The translations under genes were made by a program, and so were the position numbers. The notes under the pieces were generated by a model. The model made no database searches. It was given only the letters and a program-made list of their open reading frames with translations, and was not told the origin of the DNA. 23,010 nucleotides of DNA from JBBRLA01 sp038231615 (GTDB taxonomy: Bacteria > Myxococcota_A > Polyangia > Palsa-1104 > JAEUJZ01), in contig JBBRLA010000046.1 of NCBI GenBank assembly GCA_038231615.1, forward strand, positions 1 to 23,010, in the 5' to 3' direction. The first letter of the stretch is position 1. Every line of letters starts with the position of its first letter. Below are positions 18,414-23,010 of the stretch, piece after piece.

Positions 18414-19229
18414 TCACTTCCCGGTAAAAATCGGCGGTCGCTTCATGAAGAACGCCGAGACTCCCTCGGCAAAGTCCTGCGACTGCATCAGTTCGAGCTG
18501 CCCCCGGGCCTCCCGGTCCAGCGAGGTCTCCAGCGTGCCCGACAACCCCTCGTAAACGGCTCGCTTCACGTGGCGATGCACCAGGGGCGGTCCCTGTGCC
18601 AATCGCGCGGCAAAGGACAGCGCCTCGGCCTCGTCCAGAACGATGCGGTTCAACAGCCCCAGCCGCAGCGCTTCCTCTGCCTCCACTGAATCCCCGGTCA
18701 GCATCATCTCAAGGGCCTTGGCGACGCCGACCACACGCGGCAAAGTAAAGGTCCCGCCCCCATCGGGCATCAGCCCCCGCTTCACGAAGATCTCGCCGAA
18801 ACGCGCCCGGCGGGTGCCCACCCGCAGATCGCACGCCAGCGCCAGATCGCAGCCAAAGCCCACAGCCGGCCCGTCCAAAAGCGCCACCACTGGCTTGTCC
18901 AGGCGGCGCAGCGCCCGGATCGCCCCATGAAAGTAGGTCCGCAGGTGTTCCTCCAGCGCCTGCGGTCCCTTGCCGGCCAGCGCCATGCCCGCCCGCAGGT
19001 CCGCCCCCGAACTGAAGCTGCCGCCCACGCCCGTCAGCAGCACCACCCGGATCGCCTCGTCCCGCCCGGCGCCGTCCACCGCCGCTATCAGCGCCCCGAG
19101 CACCTCATCGGTCAGGCCGTTCTTCGATTCCGGCCGGTTCAGCGCCAGATAGCGCACCGCCCCGTGGTCGCGCACCATCAGATCGGCCGGATTGGCGCCC
19201 GCTTCGCCCTTTGCTGCTTCCGTCATCAT
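18414..19229 (-). CDS. crotonase (enoyl-CoA hydratase/isomerase) family protein, PaaG-like
   Basis: Crotonase-fold enzyme of 271 aa acting on an acyl-CoA thioester. The oxyanion-hole segments are present (SFSSGADL and GPAVGFGCDLALACDL). The two glutamates of classical enoyl-CoA hydratase (Glu144 and Glu164 of the rat enzyme) are replaced by Asp (in FGCD) and Phe (in FGEIF). The segment FVKRGLMPDGGGTFTLPR instead resembles PaaG-type isomerases, where the Asp of PDxGG (here D156) is catalytic. An isomerase is therefore more likely than a hydratase; the substrate is unknown and no phenylacetate genes are nearby. The start is ATG 19229 or the adjacent ATG 19226, with GAGG at suitable spacing. It follows the AI-2E-family gene by 13 nt, so it is probably the last gene of that operon. 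Confidence 0.9.
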   Translation of the reverse strand: MMTEAAKGEAGANPADLMVRDHGAVRYLALNRPESKNGLTDEVLGALIAAVDGAGRDEAIRVVLLTGVGGSFSSGADLRAGMALAGKGPQALEEHLRTYFHGAIRALRRLDKPVVALLDGPAVGFGCDLALACDLRVGTRRARFGEIFVKRGLMPDGGGTFTLPRVVGVAKALEMMLTGDSVEAEEALRLGLLNRIVLDEAEALSFAARLAQGPPLVHRHVKRAVYEGLSGTLETSLDREARGQLELMQSQDFAEGVSAFFMKRPPIFTGK

Positions 19230-19242
19230 TGAACCTCGTCTT

Positions 19243-20358
19243 TCAAGCGGGCCCTTTGGGGCCCTCTGGCCCAAGATAAAACCGCGTCCCGGTATACGCC
19301 TGGTAGATCCGCGGCATCAGCGCCTTTAGCACCGCGGCCACCGGCACCGCCAGGAACAGGCCCGCATAGCCCAGGAGGTTTCCGCCCAGACTCAGCGCGA
19401 AGATCACGCCCACCGCGGAAAGCCCGATGCGCCCGCCCACCGCCCGGGGCGTGATGAACACCGCGTCCAGGAGCTGCACCGAGGCGAAGGTCGCCAGCAC
19501 CCCGAGGATCGGCGCCGCCCCCCGCGCGCCGCTGTCGAGCACCGCCGAGATCAGCGCCGCCAGCAGGCCCACCGACACCCCCACGTAGGGCACGAAGGCC
19601 AGAAACCCCGCGGTGCAGCCGATGATCACCGCCAGCGGGATGCCGCAGAGCGAGAGCCCGATGGCATAGAGCCCCGCCTGGATCAGCATCACCGTCAACT
19701 GCCCGCGCAGCCACCCCCCCAGCGCCACGTAGACATCCCGCACGATATCGCTGGCCAGGTGCTGATGCCGGGGCGGCACCAGACTTCTTACCTGATCCAT
19801 CAGCCGCGGCATGTCCATCAGGAAGGCCACCGCGAAGATCGGCATCAGCGCCGCCGCCAGGAAGATCCGTAAAAACCCCGCCACCCCCCGGAGCGCCGAC
19901 TCCAGCGCGCTGGAGATCTGCCCCGCCGCGTCACGGATCCACTCGCCCAGCCGATCCGAGATGAGCCGCGACCAATCGTGCAGGCTGACCAGGCGGCGCT
20001 CTTTCACCAGTTTCGCCACCCACGGCAGAAGCCGCGAGTTGATGAACTCCTCGTAGGCCGGCAGCCGGGCGACGAAGCGCTCCAGTTCCCGGGCGACCAG
20101 GTGCGGCAGCGCCACCGCCAGGGCCGAGAAGAAGCCGATCACCCCGAGGACGATCATCAGCACCGCCAGCCAGCGCGGCACCCCGCGGGCCTCCAGCGAC
20201 CGCACCGAGGGATCGAGCAGAAACGCCAGCACCAGCGCCATGCCAATGGGCAAAAGCACCACGGCGAGCTGCTGGAGGGCAAACCAGCAGCACGAAAGGA
20301 GGACCAGGATCATCAGCACCTGGGCCAAAAAGAGCGCGCGGCGGCGATCGGCGTCCAT
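19243..20358 (-). CDS. AI-2E/PerM family membrane transporter
   Basis: Integral membrane protein of 371 aa with about seven or eight TM helices. The first two lie near residues 10-50 and the next near 65-90. A long amphipathic region (about 95-160) carries the typical LPAYEEFINSRLLPW segment, and a C-terminal cluster of helices ends in GGNLLGYAGLFLAVPVAAVL, the family's most conserved block. The family (PF01594) contains TqsA, an autoinducer-2 exporter, and Na+/H+ antiporters, so substrate cannot be assigned. The ATG at 20358 has GAGAGGG a few nt upstream. It starts 12 nt after the end of the PEGA-like lipoprotein gene and belongs to the same minus-strand run, with the crotonase gene following. 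Confidence 0.92.
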   Translation of the reverse strand: MDADRRRALFLAQVLMILVLLSCCWFALQQLAVVLLPIGMALVLAFLLDPSVRSLEARGVPRWLAVLMIVLGVIGFFSALAVALPHLVARELERFVARLPAYEEFINSRLLPWVAKLVKERRLVSLHDWSRLISDRLGEWIRDAAGQISSALESALRGVAGFLRIFLAAALMPIFAVAFLMDMPRLMDQVRSLVPPRHQHLASDIVRDVYVALGGWLRGQLTVMLIQAGLYAIGLSLCGIPLAVIIGCTAGFLAFVPYVGVSVGLLAALISAVLDSGARGAAPILGVLATFASVQLLDAVFITPRAVGGRIGLSAVGVIFALSLGGNLLGYAGLFLAVPVAAVLKALMPRIYQAYTGTRFYLGPEGPKGPA

Positions 20359-20370
20359 GGTCCCTCTCGC

Positions 20371-20742
20371 TCAGCGCCCTGGACCGCCGGGCGAGGCGGA
20401 GGGTTTTGCGGGAGCAGACAACGGCTGGCACGCGGGGTCGACCTCGGCGTCCGGGTCGGGGCGCAAGGGCAGATCGATCTCTCGGGTCTCGCCCGCGGGG
20501 ACGGAGATCTCCCGGTAGGCAGTGAAGCAGCCCGGCGCCCGGACCTCGATCCGATGCACCCCCGACAGGAGCTTCACCCGGCTGCCACCCGGGGCCACGG
20601 GGACGATCGCGTCGTCCACGAACACCGCCGCCTCGGCCTGATGGACGCGCAGGCCGAGGGTCGCGTCGGGGTGGCGCTCCGGCGCGTGGCAGCCCAGGGC
20701 CAGCGACACGAAGACACCGAAGACCCGCGCCGGGACCTTCAT
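20371..20742 (-). CDS. small PEGA-like lipoprotein
   Basis: Lipoprotein of 123 aa. The signal peptide ends in SLALGC, giving lipidation at that Cys. Residues about 30-95 form a PEGA-like beta domain (AAVFVDDAIVPVAPGGSRVK, LLSGVHRIEVRAPG, REISVPAGETREIDLPL) followed by a short Pro/Ala-rich end. Its ATG overlaps the stop codon of the upstream FlgT-like gene in an ATGA tetranucleotide (20739-20742), and GAAGGAGG stands 4 nt upstream. Translation should therefore be coupled to the upstream gene. The frame is open further upstream but only as a shadow of that gene. The role is probably envelope binding or structural; the exact function is unknown. Confidence 0.85.
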   Translation of the reverse strand: MKVPARVFGVFVSLALGCHAPERHPDATLGLRVHQAEAAVFVDDAIVPVAPGGSRVKLLSGVHRIEVRAPGCFTAYREISVPAGETREIDLPLRPDPDAEVDPACQPLSAPAKPSASPGGPGR

Positions 20743-21995
20743 GACGCCTCCTTCGGTAGCGCGAAGCGAAGCGAAGCGCCGTTCTTCGGTAGCGCGAAGC
20801 GAAGCGAAGCGCCGTTCTTCGGTAGCGCGAAGCGAAGCGAAGCGCCGTTCATCGACGAGGGAGTCGGGGGCAGAGGCAGCACGTCTTCCGGGGCCACCAG
20901 CACCCGCAGCTTGCCCGGCGACTCCGGCACCACCTGAAGCCGCAGCCCCGGGATCGGCGTACGCCCCAGCGAGGCGCCCAGCGTGCTTGCCGGGGTCGGC
21001 GTCTCCAGAAAGACCTCTGCCCGCAGCCCCTTTAGGCCCGCCCCGAAGCCGCGAGGCGCCACCCGGCCGACGCCCGGCAGGGCCCCGAACACCTTGATCA
21101 GCCGCTGATAATCCCCATAGCCGGCGATCCCCTCCACCGTGACCGCCACCCCGGAAGTCGCCTCTCCGCCGCCCGGCGGCCAAAGACGCGGCAGCAGCCC
21201 GACCAGCGCCCCCTGGGACGCCGACCGCCGGGCCGCCACTTGCGCCCCCGTCTCACTCTCGGCGAAACCGAAGGACTCCCGCGACTCCTCGGCGGGCGGG
21301 CCGGCGCTGCGATAGAGCGAGAGCCGGGCCGTGGCCGCTGCTCCATAGAGCGAGGGTTGCGTACCGCGCACCTCGCCCGCCGGGCCTCCGGGGACGATCC
21401 GCTCGACCACCGCCACCTGCGCCCCTGCCGCGACCATCGCCTGCGTCACCTCGGCGGCGTTGTCCAGCGCGGGACAAGCCCCCGGCAGCACCGGACCATA
21501 CGGGGCCAGCGCCGCCCGCAAGAGACCCGGCCCCTCGGGGTCCGCCTGGCTGTCCGCGCAGAGCAGGATCAACGAACGCGGCGCGGCCTTCTGAACGCCC
21601 GCCGGGACCTGCAAGTCGCGCAAGAGCCGGGGCAGGTCGACCTGGGCCTGGATGCGCACGCGGAACTGCCCGTCGGCTTCGCTCTCATCGACCATGCGGT
21701 AGGTGGTGACGTACTCGCGGGCGCGGGCGCTCACCTGGTAGAGCCGACCGCGGGCCTCGGGGGCGGCCTGCGCCACCGCCTGCTCCAGCACCCGCTGCAT
21801 CGCGTCCTTCAGGGACCGCTCCCGGGCGCGCACCACGTCGTCTCCGACCGGCGCCGACCCGCTGCCCTCGAACCCGGGTTCGTCCCCCCGGGCCAGCCCC
21901 GCCGACGCCAAGAGTGCGGCACAAAGCAAGATTGCCGAGAGGCGTTGCTTTCCAAGCTTGCTGCACGTCGGTGATAGCCGACGATGTCTCGTCAT
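20739..21995 (-). CDS. secreted protein with FlgT-like N-terminal domain
   Basis: Protein of 418 aa with a Sec signal peptide (basic n-region, then LSAILLCAALLASAGLARG). Residues about 50-130 (RARERSLKDAMQRVLEQAV, then REYVTTYRMVDE and FRVRIQAQVDLPRLL) match the pattern of the FlgT N-terminal and LPP20-type domains, in which helices pack on a small sheet. The middle (about 140-260) has a Rossmann-like feel with no recognised motif. Residues about 285-345 contain a second alpha/beta unit. The C-terminus carries three NGASLRFALPK repeats. FlgT itself is a flagellar H-ring protein, but no flagellar genes are nearby, so only the fold is suggested. It is coupled by ATGA overlaps to both neighbours (21992-21995 and 20739-20742). 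Confidence 0.8.
   Translation of the reverse strand: MTRHRRLSPTCSKLGKQRLSAILLCAALLASAGLARGDEPGFEGSGSAPVGDDVVRARERSLKDAMQRVLEQAVAQAAPEARGRLYQVSARAREYVTTYRMVDESEADGQFRVRIQAQVDLPRLLRDLQVPAGVQKAAPRSLILLCADSQADPEGPGLLRAALAPYGPVLPGACPALDNAAEVTQAMVAAGAQVAVVERIVPGGPAGEVRGTQPSLYGAAATARLSLYRSAGPPAEESRESFGFAESETGAQVAARRSASQGALVGLLPRLWPPGGGEATSGVAVTVEGIAGYGDYQRLIKVFGALPGVGRVAPRGFGAGLKGLRAEVFLETPTPASTLGASLGRTPIPGLRLQVVPESPGKLRVLVAPEDVLPLPPTPSSMNGASLRFALPKNGASLRFALPKNGASLRFALPKEAS
20751..20849. repeat. three 33-bp tandem repeats at the 3' end of the FlgT-like gene
   Basis: Three identical 33-bp units (20751-20783, 20784-20816, 20817-20849) begin CTTCGGTAGCGCGAAGCGAA on the plus strand. On the coding strand they encode NGASLRFALPK three times as the protein's extreme C-terminus. 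The last unit ends in CCGAAG, which forms part of the Shine-Dalgarno of the next gene (GAAGGAGG). A diverged single copy lies at 11281-11310. Confidence 0.97.
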
Positions 21996-22489
21996 GGTTC
22001 CCTGTCTCCTCGGGCCGCCTGTGTGGCCTTGGCGGCCTCTCCCCCTTTGGGGGACCGGCCCTTTTTTTGCCCCTCCTGCCGCGGAGGCAACGGCGGGGTG
22101 GGGAGCGCAGACAGCTTGAGCCGCAGACGCAGGGAGACGCTGCCGTTGCTCCCCAGCTCGGTGGCGACGGTCTCGGCTCCTTCCAGAATGGGGTCTAGGG
22201 CCGCGGGGACCGGCCGTGAAGGCCAGCGGGCCCCAGGCAGTGCCACAAGGGCCTTCTTCATCTGCTCCCGGGCGCGCTCCCTGGCGATGCGCTCGGCCTT
22301 GATGCGGGCCACTTCGGCGGAGGGAGCCCGGGGGTCAGCGGCGCACCGGCCCTCGGCCTCGACGGTGCCAGCATCCCAGTCAATGCGCACGCCCGAAGCC
22401 AGTTGCTCCACGGGAGCGGATCTGGCAGAGGAGGTGGCAAGGAGACCGCCCAACAGAAGGAGCGGCCAGGTTCTGCATCGAAGGCTCAT
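21992..22489 (-). CDS. small secreted protein, LPP20/FlgT-like
   Basis: Exported protein of 165 aa with an N-terminal signal (WPLLLLGGLLATSSARSAP). Mature residues about 35-85 show DWDAGTVEAEGRC followed by a charged helix (AEVARIKAERIARERAREQM), a pattern shared by LPP20-like lipoproteins and FlgT-type domains. A short beta segment (SVSLRLRLKLSAL) precedes a Pro/Lys-rich tail. Its stop codon overlaps the start of the FlgT-like gene (ATGA, 21992-21995), so the two are translationally coupled and their products probably act together in the periplasm or at the outer membrane. The ATG at 22489 has no strong Shine-Dalgarno. The region just upstream is transposase debris, so the operon promoter may lie inside that debris. 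Confidence 0.75.
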   Translation of the reverse strand: MSLRCRTWPLLLLGGLLATSSARSAPVEQLASGVRIDWDAGTVEAEGRCAADPRAPSAEVARIKAERIARERAREQMKKALVALPGARWPSRPVPAALDPILEGAETVATELGSNGSVSLRLRLKLSALPTPPLPPRQEGQKKGRSPKGGEAAKATQAARGDREP

Positions 22490-22498
22490 CCCGGCAGG

Positions 22499-22698
22499 CT
22501 AGACTAAGCCACGGGCACGGGGTTGTAAAGGAAGCCTGCGGCGGCGGCCATCATCGTGGGCAAACTCCAAGCGCGCCATGAACAGGATCCTTCGATCAGG
22601 GTTCTCAGGCCCGTGGTCTGGTTGAGCAACAACCAGCGATCCAATGTGTCCACGATAAAGTCACTGGTCCCCTTGGAGTCGGTGAAGTATAGGTAGGC
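22499..22698 (-). pseudogene. degraded ISAzo13-family transposase fragment
   Basis: On the minus strand three blocks of an ISAzo13-type transposase survive in family order but in shifting frames. First comes YLYFTDSKGTSDFIVDTL (family pattern LYFTRSKVTSDFIVDxL). After a frameshift and loss of about 20 codons follows DHGPENPDRRILFMARLEF (family pattern LDNGPENHSRRTQFM). Then, back in the first frame, comes YNPV (family HSKYNPVE). The longest surviving frame is 81 codons (22504-22749). The start and end of the element are missing and no terminal repeats are seen. The family patterns are recalled, not searched. It is fused to a PIN-toxin fragment upstream at about 22699. Confidence 0.75.
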
Positions 22699-22804
22699 TG
22701 ACCGCGGTGGGGACGATGATCCGGCCATAGAGGCGATGAAGGAGTTCAAGCTGACCGACCTGGGCGAGGTTTGTGATCAGAGAGGTATCACAAACGACGA
22801 TCAC
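22661..22804 (-). pseudogene. truncated PIN-domain toxin, N-terminal fragment
   Basis: A 47-codon frame from GTG 22804 reads VIVVCDTSLITNLAQVGQLE and continues with LLHRLYGRIIVPTAV before leaving the family pattern at about 22699. The beginning is characteristic of DUF3368-type PIN ribonuclease toxins (MIVVxDTSPITNLAxxGQLxLL), with the first catalytic Asp (D6) kept. The remaining 110 or so residues, including the other acidic residues, are gone, replaced by transposase sequence and a stop at 22661. No antitoxin gene precedes it within the 50 nt before the next gene. It is a dead relic, probably disrupted by the insertion element. Confidence 0.75.
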
Positions 22805-22855
22805 CGCGGTTCCAGTGCCTCAGGTTGATGTCAAATCGACCACTTGAAACCCCGC

Positions 22856-23010
22856 CTACTCGTCGTCATCCTCCGGTTCTCCGTCATTGTCCTCGCCGCC
22901 GACGTAGCGGAAGGTCTCGCCGCGGACGTCGAGGATGCTGGGGCGGAAGTTCGTCACCACCGCCCGCTGGGTCAGCGCCGGGTGGTTGGCCCGCGAGGCC
23001 CCGATCAGCC
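22856..23010 (-). CDS. C-terminal end of an unidentified protein (partial)
   Basis: The last 50 codons of a minus-strand gene that enters from the right edge, ending at the stop 22856-22858. The visible end reads ASRANHPALTQRAVVTNFRP, then SILDVRGETFRYVGG and an acidic tail EDNDGEPEDDDE. Codon positions show the strong GC3 bias of the neighbouring genes, which supports real coding. I do not recognise the family. It lies about 50 nt upstream of the PIN fragment on the same strand. Confidence 0.7.
   Translation of the reverse strand, partial: LIGASRANHPALTQRAVVTNFRPSILDVRGETFRYVGGEDNDGEPEDDDE

Noticed and set aside
19978..20937. Plus-strand frame of 319 codons with a triplicated SAKRSEAPFFG segment
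   Set aside because: It is antisense to the AI-2E-family, PEGA lipoprotein and FlgT-like genes. The triplication only reflects the 33-bp DNA repeat read on the other strand.

Overview
The window is high-GC bacterial DNA with tightly packed genes on both strands. Three things point to a Myxococcota-like (deltaproteobacterial) genome: two large eukaryote-like Ser/Thr protein kinases with long Pro-rich linkers, several envelope proteins with PEGA-like or FlgT/LPP20-like features, and a large GAF-PAS hybrid histidine kinase. Lineage is an inference; there is no rRNA or tRNA in the window.

Layout. 1-285: an intergenic stretch with a five-unit 21-bp tandem repeat. 286-2088 (-): Ser/Thr kinase with an unusual C-terminal domain. 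2297-3469 (+): membrane metallophosphoesterase, divergent from the kinase. 3617-4798 (+): single-pass protein with an AgmX/TonB-like C-terminus. 4923-5969 (+): divergent YchF-type P-loop NTPase. 6089-7060 (+): lipoprotein, overlapping tail to tail with an RluA-type pseudouridine synthase (7032-8171, -). Upstream of that are a small zinc-ribbon/two-TM protein (8182-8562, -) and glycyl-tRNA synthetase (8666-10153, -). 10268-12124 (+): second Ser/Thr kinase, with TM and PEGA domain. 12195-12321: MITE-like imperfect palindrome; half of it recurs at 6033-6068. 12326-14194 (-): DUF885 metallopeptidase lipoprotein. 14337-15797 and 15815-18406 (+): an acyl-CoA synthetase-like protein lacking its C-terminal lysine motif, followed by the hybrid sensor kinase. 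18414-22489 (-): a five-gene run of PaaG-like crotonase, AI-2E-family transporter, PEGA-like lipoprotein, FlgT-like secreted protein and LPP20-like secreted protein. The last three are joined by two 4-nt ATGA overlaps. 22499-22804 (-): remnants of an ISAzo13-family transposase fused to the N-terminus of a PIN-domain toxin. 22856-23010 (-): the C-terminus of an unidentified protein.

How the genes relate. Housekeeping genes (glyS, the RluA family, the YchF-like gene) sit among signalling genes and envelope genes. The most cohesive unit is the coupled three-gene secreted/lipoprotein set at 20371-22489, whose function is unknown. The window is rich in small dispersed or tandem repeats (9, 18, 18, 21 and 33 bp, all multiples of three), two of which can be traced between distant loci. 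No CRISPR array, intact transposase, or phage or defence cluster was seen.
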